Shown here: one piece after another, positions 1-7,363 of the stretch | How the letters are laid out: each line of letters starts with the position of its first letter | Numbering within the stretch: the first letter of the stretch is position 1 | From: Ramicandelaber brevisporus | Taxonomy: Eukaryota; Kickxellomycota; Ramicandelaberales; Ramicandelaberaceae | Length of the DNA: 17,702 nucleotides | Direction of reading: 5' to 3' | Assembly (NCBI GenBank): GCA_025201865.1 | Contig: MU603151.1 | Span: 1-17,702, forward strand | The notes under the pieces: model-generated | What the model was told of the DNA's origin: nothing | Database searches by the model: none | What the model saw: only the letters and a program-made list of their open reading frames with translations | Translations under genes and position numbers: made by a program

Positions 1-195
1 GCCTCTGCCTGTCCGATCGAAGAGTTCTCGCTGGCAACTCCGTCGCGCGCGGTGACGCCTGGCATCGTGTCCGAGCTCATTGGCGCCATGCCGCAGCTCA
101 AGCTGTTCACGTTCATGAATCCGAGCCACGCCATCCCGGATGCAGTCTGCGCCAGATTCCCCGATCTGACCGTGAATGTCGTCGACGATCTCTAA
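1..195 (+). CDS. C-terminal end of a probable F-box/LRR-family protein (5' part outside window)
   Basis: Frame 1 is open from the window edge to TAA at 193-195, giving the last 64 residues of a protein. The tail has the pattern I-x7-P-x2-KL, then an Ile about eight residues on, then FP, then a short hydrophobic strand. The F-box/LRR protein on the opposite strand (377-1948) ends with the same pattern (ASPAMKL ... FPEVIIEC against GAMPQLKL ... FPDLTVNV). I therefore read this as the final leucine-rich-repeat strand of a related substrate-recognition subunit of an SCF ubiquitin ligase. No F-box is visible because the N-terminus is missing. Codons here end mostly in C or G, unlike the A/T-ending codons of the neighbour, so if the two are duplicates they are old. 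The reading frame is fairly certain; the family assignment is tentative. Confidence 0.55.
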   Translation, partial: ASACPIEEFSLATPSRAVTPGIVSELIGAMPQLKLFTFMNPSHAIPDAVCARFPDLTVNVVDDL

Positions 196-376
196 TTCCC
201 GCAAACCCGCCATTCGTCCCTCGCTCTTTCTCGTTTGCTCGTTCACTCTGTCCTGCATCGTTCAAGAGAGAGTGTGTGCACACATATACATCTTCGGTGA
301 ACCAACTATAGTATGTATGTAACCTTTTTAATCTTCAAACCATGTTATATTTCCTTTAACCTTTTCATTTTAACTG
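196..376. other. Convergent spacer between two F-box-like genes
   Basis: This is a 181-bp tail-to-tail spacer. It holds a C/T-rich stretch near 225-255, a short GA/GTGTG/CACACA run near 266-290, and T-rich runs. On the minus strand an ATTAAA hexamer (332-327) lies about 45 nt past the stop of the minus-strand gene and may serve as its polyadenylation signal. No AATAAA was seen for the plus-strand gene. There is no gene here. Confidence 0.5.
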
Positions 377-1948
377 TTAGCATTCAATTATTACTTCGGG
401 AAACTCTTTTTCTAGTATAGTGCGATATATGTGCAAGTTAACCGGCATCACTACTAATTTCATCGCCGGACTTGCAGACAGAATGGCTCGAATTAGTTCA
501 TAATCTTCCACTTGTACTGAACTCTCAGCTAGTTTTGTTTGAACTCTACGAAGACTATTAATTGCTTGTTGGATTGCGTCTGCTTTAATCCTCGGTTCAT
601 GGCAATACAGTTCGACTAAATTAGGCAACTGCATGATGAAACTGAGTATGAGTGGATGACCAAAATACAATTCCTTCACGGTTAAAGAGACTAACGATGG
701 AAATAGTCTCATTTCACGTACTGAATGGCCAGACTGTAGACGAGCAGCGAGGCTGTCGCTGATTGTGAGTGAGCAGCGTTCCATTCTTTCGATTGTGAGG
801 TTTCTCAGATGTAGCATCGCTCCTAATGCGGCATCCAGTGCAAATGTATCGCCATTCACACCTGTGTCAACCTTATCGTGCTTTGATTGACGTATTCTGA
901 TTAACAGCTCTGTCAGACTTGGCATGATTTGCGATAGTCGAGATACCACGTCACAAGACAATGTAGAAGTGCAAATAAACATTGACAATTGTGGCCAGGT
1001 ACGTGGAAAGATAAAAGGAGCGATGATATCAGAGTGAATGTCACTGTGCAAAGTTGAGTTATGAGTGGAACTACTGACAGACACACTCAACGCTCGCAAT
1101 GCTGGATACACAACATACTGTTCATGGTCATATCCACACTTTGTCAATGCTGCCGAGGCACATCCATCACACAGTAGTAATGCAAATTTGTTTAGTCGTG
1201 GAAACATGAATGGAGCTGAAACTGAAACTGAGTCTCTGCTGTTGGCTGAATTGCCATTGAATGATAAGAGTGATTGAGTGCTCTGGCATCCATTAGCCAC
1301 AATATCTGTCAAGTACCTTGCACACCTCTGCCATGCCTCTAATGTAACCTCCAGTCCCACCGGTAGAGAGAGCCAGAATCTCGTACCATTCGTAAACAGC
1401 TTTGATGATTCAAACTGCTGTACCATTAATACGACATCATCCGCAGTTTCTGCGTCCCAGCACTCAAACTTGAGTTGCTCCAGATGAGGATAGCTCTCCG
1501 CAATACGTGTGTACAACAGTTGAACTCCATCCGGAATACGGAATCTGCGGATGCTGAACTGCAGTTCCAGTCGTCGTAAGAATCTGAACCGACTTATCAA
1601 AACCATCATTTGATCCAAGTATCCAACAGATTCATTAACACTGCATCGAAATACTGTCACATTTGGCGCGAGAGATGGCAAATCAGCGATGAACTCGTAT
1701 AACTCAAGCCTCTTTCCATAGCTCGGAGGAGCCCAGACAGCATAATATCGACGGACATGACGGCCATAGCGCTCGAGGAACTGTCGATTGAGAGCGCTGT
1801 TGGTTCGATAAACAACAGGGGCAAGCAAGACATGCAGTGAATGGCTAGCACACAAAAGAACACGCGTATCTTCCTGGCCGAGGAATGCTTCAGCTAGGTA
1901 TACTAGCAGCTCATGGGGCAGACTCAGTAACTGTGAAGCGATGTGCAT
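377..1948 (-). CDS. F-box protein with degenerate leucine-rich repeats (523 aa)
   Basis: The open frame extends to a GTG at 2005, but the first in-frame ATG is at 1948, and that is the start I use. An F-box-like segment lies at about residues 6-48 of this protein: LLSLPHELLVYLAEAFL, then QEDTRVLLCASHSLHVL, ending LAPVVYR. This follows the usual pattern of a Leu-Pro-x-Glu helix followed by a conserved-hydrophobic helix. The remainder shows irregular LRR-like blocks such as FLRRLELQF, HLEQLKFE, HLRNLTIERM, SLVSLTVKEL and NLVELYCHEP. In the family, the F-box binds Skp1 and the LRRs bind substrates of an SCF E3 ligase. The substrate cannot be inferred. The codons are AT-rich and there is no sign of an intron. 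The gene is divergent from the EH-domain gene (105 bp between ATGs) and convergent with another F-box-like gene, so a local gene cluster is likely. Confidence 0.75.
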   Translation of the reverse strand: MHIASQLLSLPHELLVYLAEAFLGQEDTRVLLCASHSLHVLLAPVVYRTNSALNRQFLERYGRHVRRYYAVWAPPSYGKRLELYEFIADLPSLAPNVTVFRCSVNESVGYLDQMMVLISRFRFLRRLELQFSIRRFRIPDGVQLLYTRIAESYPHLEQLKFECWDAETADDVVLMVQQFESSKLFTNGTRFWLSLPVGLEVTLEAWQRCARYLTDIVANGCQSTQSLLSFNGNSANSRDSVSVSAPFMFPRLNKFALLLCDGCASAALTKCGYDHEQYVVYPALRALSVSVSSSTHNSTLHSDIHSDIIAPFIFPRTWPQLSMFICTSTLSCDVVSRLSQIMPSLTELLIRIRQSKHDKVDTGVNGDTFALDAALGAMLHLRNLTIERMERCSLTISDSLAARLQSGHSVREMRLFPSLVSLTVKELYFGHPLILSFIMQLPNLVELYCHEPRIKADAIQQAINSLRRVQTKLAESSVQVEDYELIRAILSASPAMKLVVMPVNLHIYRTILEKEFPEVIIEC

Positions 1949-2053
1949 TTCTTTTGTGTGGATTGGGAAGTGCCTCGTTGTTCTCTCTCTTTTTCTCTCA
2001 CTCACTTTCTGTGCACATCAGCATCTCAACAACAACGATAAAAAAAAAAAACA
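1949..2053. promoter_or_regulatory. Divergent promoter with poly(A) tract between F-box and EH-domain genes
   Basis: Only 105 bp separate the two ATGs. The spacer contains a C/T-rich run (about 1978-2010) and a pure A tract that ends just before the CAATG start of the plus-strand gene (about 2040-2052). Poly(dA:dT) tracts exclude nucleosomes in fungal promoters (established knowledge). The A-rich leader with A at -3 also gives a good start context. No TATA box was seen. Confidence 0.5.
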
Positions 2054-3622
2054 ATGTCCTCAAGCGGTGCTGGGAATGGCGGTCGAGTCAGTCAGTTGAC
2101 CCAGGCGTTCCAGGCACAAGCACTGAACGGTAGCTCATCTGTGGACGACAGCGTGTCATCAGAGTCGAATCTGTCGGTGAGGAACGCCAGAGCGAGGTTT
2201 GAGTCTCTTGGTCAGCAGCCAGCTCCAGCCAAACAACAGAGTCTTCCTACTCCACCTGCTCCAGCAGCCGTAGAAGTAGCAGTACCAGTGGCAACAACAG
2301 TGGCAACAGCAGCAGAGGATGCATCTATTGCGGTACAGCCAGCCAATGAAGATAACATGGTAAAGAAACCACCACCAAAGCCACTGAAGCCAGTTGGATT
2401 GACTACATCGTCCAATGCAACTCCGTCGACATTGACGGCATCGCCGTCTCCGCCATCATCATCAGCATCCGAAACTAGCTCTCAGCCGAAGCCGCCGAAG
2501 CCAGAGCGACCTGCAAAGCCAGCTGCTTTACTTGCTGACAGCACTGTCTCCGATCCAAATGCTGCTGTAAATGCCAACTCAGAAACTGTCTACGACTCAG
2601 TACCCAAGAAGACAGCTCCACCTCCAAAGCCTCCTAAACCAGCTGCCATCTTGGAAACAGGCTCCACTTCAACTTCAGCGCTTCAGCCAGATACTGTATC
2701 GACGCAATCCTCATCCCTATCTTCCTCTTCTTCCTCTTCACCGCCTCCACCGCCACCGCCTCCCAAATCACAAATCAAGAAGACTGGTTTGAACTCGCTC
2801 TCATCAGTTTCTGGCTCCATCCGAAAGTCTCATCCTCCGCCACCGCCTCCACCTCCACCACAGTCTTCCACATCCTCATCATCATCGAATAATCCAATTC
2901 AAAGTGCAGTGGATGCATTTGCTAGTGCATTTGACAAGATCGATTCATCAATTGATGCTTGGGCTAATGATGTTGGAGCAAAAGCAATGTTGGATGATAT
3001 GGAGAAGGCTTTAATACCTCCTCCTCCGTCTCAGCAACAACAACAGCCACAGCTACAACCACAGCCAGTGTTGAAACCGCGCTTACCTCCAAAGCCCGCA
3101 ACAACTGTAGCAGCGACAATATCACCACCAGCTCAGAAAGTGACATCACCTGATACTCCACCGGCTCTGCCCACTAGAAGAACAGCTATACCAACCTCGC
3201 CTAACCAGCCTCCTCCGACATCATCATCATCATCACCGTCATCATCATCATCCATGCAACCAATATCAACAGTGACGGCGGATAGTAGTCGCACAATGAG
3301 TGGATCAGCTCGCCAAAGATATGCTCGTCTCTTTGTAGATACGGTTAAAATGAATAGTAAAATTCATGGTTCAAAGCAGCAAAAGGCGTTGCGTAGAAAT
3401 GAAAATGAGGATACGTTGAGTGCTGATCAGGCGAAGGCTATTCTGCGCAAGAGTAAATTGGATGATGAGACTCTCGCCAATATTTGGGATCTTTCAAACC
3501 AGCACTTGGACGGAAGATTAGGACTGGGCGAGTTTGTGGTCGCAATGTGGTTGGTTGATGAATGTCTAGCTGGCAGGGAATTACCTGATACTATTCCAAT
3601 CTCTATTTTACAGTCCATCTAA
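2054..3622 (+). CDS. Proline-rich protein with C-terminal EH domain, Irs4/Tax4-like (522 aa)
   Basis: The C-terminal EH domain lies at about residues 415-515. It begins ARQRYARLF, contains DQAKAILRKSKLDDETLANIWDL, and continues with the EF-loop segment LDGRLGLGEFVVAMWL and DTIP. A single EH domain at the extreme C-terminus after a long disordered region is the layout of fungal Irs4/Tax4, which bind the phosphoinositide 5-phosphatase Inp51 and influence PI(4,5)P2 and cell-wall integrity (family knowledge). Residues 1-400 are low complexity. They include PPKPPKP-type SH3-binding repeats, two runs of eight or nine prolines (about 230 and 260) able to bind profilin-like partners, Ser runs and a Gln-rich patch. 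In the EF loop the usual D-x-D-x-D-G reads N-Q-H-L-D-G, so calcium binding is doubtful. AATAAA at 3672-3677 lies 50 nt past the stop. EH domains are sure; the orthology is likely. Confidence 0.85.
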   Translation: MSSSGAGNGGRVSQLTQAFQAQALNGSSSVDDSVSSESNLSVRNARARFESLGQQPAPAKQQSLPTPPAPAAVEVAVPVATTVATAAEDASIAVQPANEDNMVKKPPPKPLKPVGLTTSSNATPSTLTASPSPPSSSASETSSQPKPPKPERPAKPAALLADSTVSDPNAAVNANSETVYDSVPKKTAPPPKPPKPAAILETGSTSTSALQPDTVSTQSSSLSSSSSSSPPPPPPPPKSQIKKTGLNSLSSVSGSIRKSHPPPPPPPPPQSSTSSSSSNNPIQSAVDAFASAFDKIDSSIDAWANDVGAKAMLDDMEKALIPPPPSQQQQQPQLQPQPVLKPRLPPKPATTVAATISPPAQKVTSPDTPPALPTRRTAIPTSPNQPPPTSSSSSPSSSSSMQPISTVTADSSRTMSGSARQRYARLFVDTVKMNSKIHGSKQQKALRRNENEDTLSADQAKAILRKSKLDDETLANIWDLSNQHLDGRLGLGEFVVAMWLVDECLAGRELPDTIPISILQSI

Positions 3623-3863
3623 TAACCCATTGTTTCCGTTCTAAACTATATAATTATCTCTGTTTAATCCAAATAAAATTAAAAAGCGAAACAATTAGAG
3701 TTAAAAATGATAATAAAGCGTGAGGGACTGGATGAGTCTGTGTGGATATAAGTGGATATGTAGGATAGGATGGGGGGGCAGGGCAGATGTTAAAAAGCGT
3801 GAGAGGAAATGAGGTGAAGTGGAATGAAGTGGAATGATAATTAGTTGATATTAAAGGTTTAAT
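3623..3863. terminator. Convergent 3' ends of the EH-domain and RhoGDI genes
   Basis: This 241-bp convergent spacer carries AATAAA (3672-3677) for the plus-strand gene. On the minus strand, ATTAAA directly follows the RhoGDI stop (about 3863-3858). Between them is a purine-rich plus strand with a run of seven G (about 3772-3778) and a repeated GAAGTGGAAT motif (about 3815-3835). Nothing here looks like a gene. Confidence 0.55.
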
Positions 3864-4463
3864 TTACCAATCCTTCTTAATTTCCAAGGTCCAGGTCCAC
3901 TTGAGATGGGTCTTGTTATCATCGTCAACAAACTTTGAGGTAATCTCATACTTGCCACGAGCAATGAAACCACTTGGCGCCTCCTCAATAACAAACTCCT
4001 TTGTGTATGGCTGCGGGTTTGGACCATAGCTGCCCACAACCTCCTCAATCTTATCCACTCTGACACCCGCGCGCTTGACATTGTGCAGGTACTTGAGTCC
4101 AGTGACAATCTCATTGTTGATTCTGAACACCAGCTTGCGCTTGTAGTCAACACCCTCTTTGATGACAACTGGTTTGGTGGCAAGACGGGCAACGGCCTCT
4201 GGAGTGGACACGTCGAGAATGAGATCAGGACGGCCAGCAACGCTGATGACAAGGCTTAGTACCTGGACGGAGGGGAGACCAGTGTTGACAGCAGCTTTGG
4301 CAGCACCCAAGCCGAGCGACTCCTTCCACTTGCGGATTGCTGGGTCGTCCTTGTCGAGGTTCTCGTACTCATCAATGGTCTTCTTCTCGGTGACGACGTA
4401 GCCTGCAGTCTGGGAGGCCTGCAGATCCTCGTCGTCAGCGGCGGTGTAGTGCTGGGCAGACAT
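3864..4463 (-). CDS. RDI1: Rho GDP-dissociation inhibitor, RhoGDI (199 aa)
   Basis: This is a full-length RhoGDI with ATG at 4463 and TAA at 3864-3866. Residues 28-60 form the N-terminal regulatory arm (TIDEYENLDKDDPAIRKWKESLGLG region), which contacts switch regions of Rho/Cdc42. Residues 67-199 form the immunoglobulin-like beta-sandwich that holds the geranylgeranyl tail. Hallmarks include IKEGVDYKRKLVFRINNEIV, GLKYLHNVKRAGVRVDK, SYGP (145-148), APSGFIARGKY and the terminal TWTLEIKKDW. The protein extracts prenylated Rho GTPases from membranes and keeps them GDP-bound in the cytosol, affecting polarity and wall synthesis. The length matches fungal Rdi1 (about 200 aa), there is no intron, and no key element is missing. 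It converges with the EH-domain gene. The long upstream region (over 400 bp) before the next gene suggests a larger promoter than elsewhere in the window. Confidence 0.97.
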   Translation of the reverse strand: MSAQHYTAADDEDLQASQTAGYVVTEKKTIDEYENLDKDDPAIRKWKESLGLGAAKAAVNTGLPSVQVLSLVISVAGRPDLILDVSTPEAVARLATKPVVIKEGVDYKRKLVFRINNEIVTGLKYLHNVKRAGVRVDKIEEVVGSYGPNPQPYTKEFVIEEAPSGFIARGKYEITSKFVDDDNKTHLKWTWTLEIKKDW

Positions 4464-4975
4464 TGCTCTCGTGGTAGTAACAAATACGCGTGTTCAAATA
4501 GGAGTTGAGGGATATGGTCGGAAAGAGAAAGCAGTAGTCGTTATGGTTGCGATGAGGAAGGAGAGACGCAGAGAGAACGCTTCAAGCTACGAGAGAAGCA
4601 AAATCCCAAAAAGAGAAGTTGCCCACGACTTTCCAAAAAAAAAAAAGTGAACGAACAAACACAGGACAACTTTCCACCATCTGTTTGTCTCCCTTTCTCT
4701 GTCTCTTTCTGTCTCTCTGTCTCTGTCTCCTTTGTGAGGCATTGTCGGCGAGTACACACATGCGAACACGCTAGTTTCATCCAAAACAATGCGTGTGCAA
4801 GTAGAGGAGTTTGGCCAAGTCATCAACCATAAAAGGACTGTTTCTCTCTCACTTCTACCTCTGAGTACTTTCGACAATGGCGCATAAATACAATGGACAA
4901 GTTTAAAGAGTGTTACTTCCAACTAGGTACGAGTTAAAAAATAAAAGAGAGGAGCAGCATGGTTTATAGTACAGT
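4464..4975. promoter_or_regulatory. Upstream region of RhoGDI and 3' flank of the small secreted-peptide gene
   Basis: No convincing gene lies here. Read on the minus strand, the leader is pyrimidine-rich, with a T12 tract (4635-4646), a C-rich patch and then the RhoGDI ATG. The plus strand has a CTGTCTCTTTCTGTCTCTCTG-type microsatellite (about 4690-4732). Frames of 75-111 residues crossing it translate to repetitive Arg/Glu/Thr or Cys/Phe-rich sequence with no domain. The far end (4913-4975) may contain the last intron and exon of the peptide gene. Confidence 0.5.
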
Positions 4976-5125
4976 TTACATATCTCTTGAACCACCAAAA
5001 AAGGGGTTAAGATAACCGTCAGCAGTGACATCACTTGAAGCGTCATCGGTAGTAGCGCTACGGGTGCTGGCTGGAGCAGCGACGGCAACAGCGGCGAGGA
5101 CGGCAAGAATAGCGAGGACGCGCAT
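4976..5125 (-). CDS. Small secreted peptide with signal sequence (49 aa), unknown function
   Basis: ATG is at 5125 and TAA at 4976-4978, too short for standard ORF cut-offs. Residues 1-17 are a textbook signal peptide: MRVLAILAVLAAVAVAA followed by PAS, i.e. Arg at position 2, a Leu/Ala/Val core and small residues before a likely cleavage site. The mature part is about 30 residues, acidic and Thr/Ser/Asp-rich, ending in an aromatic-glycine motif NPFFGGSRDM. It has no cysteine, no Kex2 dibasic site and no CaaX box. A TATA box (TATAAA, minus strand 5261-5256) and a pyrimidine-rich leader with T11 support a real, possibly strongly expressed gene. The last Met-stop overlaps a possible splice donor, ATG|TAAAC: a 57-nt intron (4979-4923, GTAAAC...TTAAC...CTAG) would change the end to ...RDIWK with a stop at 4913. 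Function is not recognisable. Confidence 0.65.
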   Translation of the reverse strand: MRVLAILAVLAAVAVAAPASTRSATTDDASSDVTADGYLNPFFGGSRDM

Positions 5126-5255
5126 TATTACGACGAGAGAAGGAGAGAAGACTGCGAGAGTAAGGAAAGAGAAGAAAAGTGTGACGAAGAAGGATGGTGA
5201 TCGAAAAAAAAAAAGAATGCTGACTGGACGAAGAGTTCAAGGCATGTTGGGCGAC

Positions 5256-5261
5256 TTTATA
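5256..5261 (-). promoter_or_regulatory. TATA box of the small secreted-peptide gene
   Basis: GATATAAAG is read on the minus strand, about 131 nt upstream of the peptide ATG. With initiation about 30 nt downstream the leader would be about 100 nt, and it is strongly pyrimidine-rich with a T11 run (plus-strand A11 at 5204-5214). It is one of only two clear TATA boxes in the window that have a plausible target. Confidence 0.55.
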
Positions 5262-5601
5262 TCTTGCTCTGACAATTACAAATATCAGCTTCACCTGAGA
5301 TAAGATGGTAACACAAAAAACTCGCATGGCCGGGGGAGTGAGAGTGCAACAGTAGAAGGTTGCGGATTTAGAAACTCTAAGTGTCGACACATCGGACAAT
5401 ACTCGGGTAACTTCCCTGTTCGCTCCTAAATGGCTTTTGTAGCCTCCAGAAAAAAGAATGAAAGAAAATAAAGCCTCTGCCTCTGATACAGCTGGCTCGA
5501 GTGTCAGAGTCGGTGACCAAAAAAGAATGACGGTGTCACTTGTGAATGAGATGCGTGATTAAGTCCGTTAAAGAGATAGATCCCTTTTGGCAGTGAAGCA
5601 T

Positions 5602-5637
5602 GTGGAACCTGTGGAGCTTGTGAAGCCTGTGGAACAC
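5602..5637 (+). repeat. Four tandem 9-bp units (GTGGAACCT-like)
   Basis: Units GTGGAACCT, GTGGAGCTT, GTGAAGCCT and GTGGAACAC follow each other without gaps. The array lies about 190 bp upstream of the membrane-protein ATG, in non-coding DNA. Its role is unknown. Confidence 0.6.
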
Positions 5638-5824
5638 ATTCTGTGTATCTCAACTGGCGAACATCGTGCGTCGACATGCATTTTCAGACTGTAAACTGAT
5701 CTGCCGAGCTGCACAGAAAGTGGGAGAGCATGTTACACAACTCGCGGTGCAGCCAGCTACTCTATTTGCTCTATACGAACGTGTGTTCCTACTTTTCTTT
5801 TCTTTTCTTTTTAATACACTAGAA

Positions 5825-6469
5825 ATGGCGACATATGTGTTATCGACACTCGGGCACGAGGTTCTGGCTCAAGAGGACTCCGACGAAGTAACTCGTGCGC
5901 GTCTCGTGTTCGCTACTGTTACCGCTATCGTCGGCTTCATCAATATCTGGCTGACAACACTGTACTACCTCAGTTCGAAGCGCAGTCATACTACTCGCGC
6001 AATATTCGCTGCATACATTCTCCACACCATTGTTCACACGATTCACTACGCTGACAACATCGTCAGACCAGCCGCCTATCATGAGCCCAAGCACTTGTAC
6101 CAGCAATACTTGTTCTCCACTATGGAGTTGACATTCTACTTCAACTTCCCGCTGACAATATGCGGTCTTGTTCTGATGAAGGCGCTCTGCCGAAACAACT
6201 ATTTGGCATACGGATATTTGACGTTCTACATTTATGGATCGTTGATGACATTGATGCATTATCGAATTGAGAGTCCTTGGTATTATTCCACAGTTGCCAA
6301 TGCGAGCATTTCTGGCGAGACTCTGTCAGTGTTCCTGTTCACTTGGAGTGCGTTTGCATTCAAGCAGCGGCCGCACCTGGTAGCAAGTATGGATCGCTAC
6401 TACAAGCTGTTCATTCTTGCGTACATTGTGATATCCATTGGTATGGTTGCCGTGACAAATGTGTTTTGA
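5825..6469 (+). CDS. Polytopic membrane protein with His-rich second helix (214 aa), unknown function
   Basis: I start at ATG 5825 (GAAATGG context). The open frame continues upstream but has no other ATG. Hydrophobic segments lie at about residues 27-49, 59-77, 98-120, 127-147, 161-179 and 193-211, suggesting six transmembrane helices. The second helix and following loop hold the most distinctive sequence: HTIVHTIHYADNIVRPAAYH then EP, with histidines at 67, 71 and 74, then Asp-Asn. Helix 3 carries an acidic residue (E101), and there is a FNFPLTICG segment. Clustered His plus Asp/Glu within membrane helices suggests a metal or proton-linked site or a lipid-modifying activity, but I do not recognise the family and assign no reaction. 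No signal peptide. Upstream is a TTTTC-repeat tract and downstream, 98 bp away in the same direction, is the Fyv7 gene. Confidence 0.8.
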   Translation: MATYVLSTLGHEVLAQEDSDEVTRARLVFATVTAIVGFINIWLTTLYYLSSKRSHTTRAIFAAYILHTIVHTIHYADNIVRPAAYHEPKHLYQQYLFSTMELTFYFNFPLTICGLVLMKALCRNNYLAYGYLTFYIYGSLMTLMHYRIESPWYYSTVANASISGETLSVFLFTWSAFAFKQRPHLVASMDRYYKLFILAYIVISIGMVAVTNVF

Positions 6470-6567
6470 ACTATACTGCTCACTTTGCCTTTTGGCTGTT
6501 TGCTTTTGGCTTTTTGAAAAAAATATTTTATTAAAAAGCAGCAAACTTGCTCAATTGAACGGTCGAG

Positions 6568-7299
6568 ATGAAAGGCAGTCGAGGCGGTCGAGGTGGTAGA
6601 GGCGGTAGCAGCAGCAGTGGTGGCAACAGATGGTCAGGACCGCCAAAGACGTCGTTGGAGCGGAAGCAGTTGAAGGCCAAGAAGCAGCTGATCCACAAGG
6701 CACAGATTAAGAAGCAGTTTTCTCGGCTGCTCAAACACGAGCAAGCTGCTGGTGCGGCTGGACATCAACAACAGCAGCAGCATGAGTTCGGTGGTAGCGG
6801 AGGAGACAGTGATGTACCAGAATACTTGAGGAAGATTTATGAACAAGGTGGCGATGGCAACGATAGCATTGAAAGGGATGAGGATGACAGTGATTACGAT
6901 GAAGAAGATGTAGGCGATTTTGGATCAGATGGACATGTTGAAGGTGCATTTGACAGTGACAGTGAAGATGAAGATGACTACAGAAATGGCCAGCGCGCAA
7001 AACCAACTTTGAAGGGCAATGCCAAGTTGCCTGCAAAGAAGAACGAAAAGAGGAAGAGACATCCACCAAAGTCCAATCCATTTGCCGAAGCACTTGACAA
7101 CCGGAAGCGTGAGCAGGAAGAGCGCGAGCATCTTCGGCAAGAGCGTGTTGAACAAGCTGAAGCCAAGCGCAAGAAGGCAGAGAGCGATCAACGTGTGCGT
7201 GAATTGAAGACCAGGCAAATGTCAAAGAAAACCAAGACTGGACAGCCAATCATGAAGACAAGAATAAACAATCTACTGGCAAAGATTCAAAAGTCGTAA
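6568..7299 (+). CDS. FYV7: rRNA-processing protein Fyv7 (243 aa)
   Basis: The order of blocks matches Fyv7, a nucleolar factor associated with 35S pre-rRNA cleavage and small-subunit maturation. A basic N-terminal segment (residues 31-57: ERKQLKAKKQLIHKAQIKKQ, then FSRLLKH) is followed by PEYLRKIYEQ (84-93). Then comes an acidic stretch (about 98-137), NPFAEALDNRKREQEEREH (170-188) entering a long charged helix, and the C-terminal signature KTKTGQPIMKTRINNLLAKI (221-240). The extreme N-terminus has an RGG-type arginine-glycine tract (residues 5-13) and a Gln run (67-71), additions that suggest RNA contact. The Fyv7/TAP26 family is typically smaller, so the low-complexity insertions make this copy large. 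ATTAAA at 7347-7352 probably ends the transcript, reaching into the convergent MLH3 gene. Confidence 0.9.
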   Translation: MKGSRGGRGGRGGSSSSGGNRWSGPPKTSLERKQLKAKKQLIHKAQIKKQFSRLLKHEQAAGAAGHQQQQQHEFGGSGGDSDVPEYLRKIYEQGGDGNDSIERDEDDSDYDEEDVGDFGSDGHVEGAFDSDSEDEDDYRNGQRAKPTLKGNAKLPAKKNEKRKRHPPKSNPFAEALDNRKREQEEREHLRQERVEQAEAKRKKAESDQRVRELKTRQMSKKTKTGQPIMKTRINNLLAKIQKS

Positions 7300-7346
7300 T
7301 CAAACAAGGAAGTTCATCATGTTTAATTAATATGATGTAAGTTTAC

Positions 7347-7352
7347 ATTAAA
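7347..7352 (+). terminator. Polyadenylation signal ATTAAA of the Fyv7 gene
   Basis: This ATTAAA lies 47 nt past the Fyv7 stop and only 11 nt before the stop codon of the convergent MLH3 gene. Cleavage 10-30 nt downstream would fall at or inside the MLH3 coding end. Confidence 0.5.
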
Positions 7353-7363
7353 GTACACGCTGT

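Larger units (their letters stand above)
5126..5824. other. Intergenic region between secreted peptide (-) and membrane protein (+)
   Basis: This 699-bp divergent spacer holds the peptide gene's leader and TATA box (5126-5261), no long ATG-initiated ORF, an AATAAA with no obvious gene (about 5467-5472), four tandem 9-bp units (5602-5637), and a T/C tract built of TTTTC units (about 5793-5812) directly before the ATG at 5825. I looked for tRNA A/B-box patterns and saw none. The frame entering the membrane-protein gene stays open upstream to 5666 but only from a GTG. Confidence 0.5.

Noticed and set aside
1949-2005. N-terminal extension of the F-box protein to position 2005
   Set aside because: It begins with GTG. 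The 19 extra codons translate a C/T-rich leader and lie within the 105-bp divergent promoter. ATG 1948 sits just before the F-box.
2054-4463. Functional clustering of the EH (phosphoinositide/cell-wall) gene with RhoGDI
   Set aside because: Both could act in wall integrity, but they are merely convergent neighbours in a compact genome and no shared promoter exists.
4541-4922. Minus-strand frames of 82 and 111 residues upstream of RhoGDI
   Set aside because: They are made of the GACAGAGA microsatellite (Arg/Glu/Thr repeats) and a poly-Phe run from the T12 tract, with no domain. This is leader sequence.
5058-5399. Minus-strand 113-residue frame overlapping the secreted peptide
   Set aside because: It starts at TTG, runs through the TATA box and poly(T) leader, and gives Arg/Cys-rich sequence over the peptide gene in another frame.
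5480-5530. tRNA-like A-box pattern (TGGCTCGAGTG)
   Set aside because: No B box, no acceptor-stem pairing and no anticodon arm could be built around it.
5666-5824. 53-residue N-terminal extension of the membrane protein
   Set aside because: It starts at GTG, has no ATG, and covers a TTTTC-repeat tract typical of a leader. ATG 5825 has a good context.
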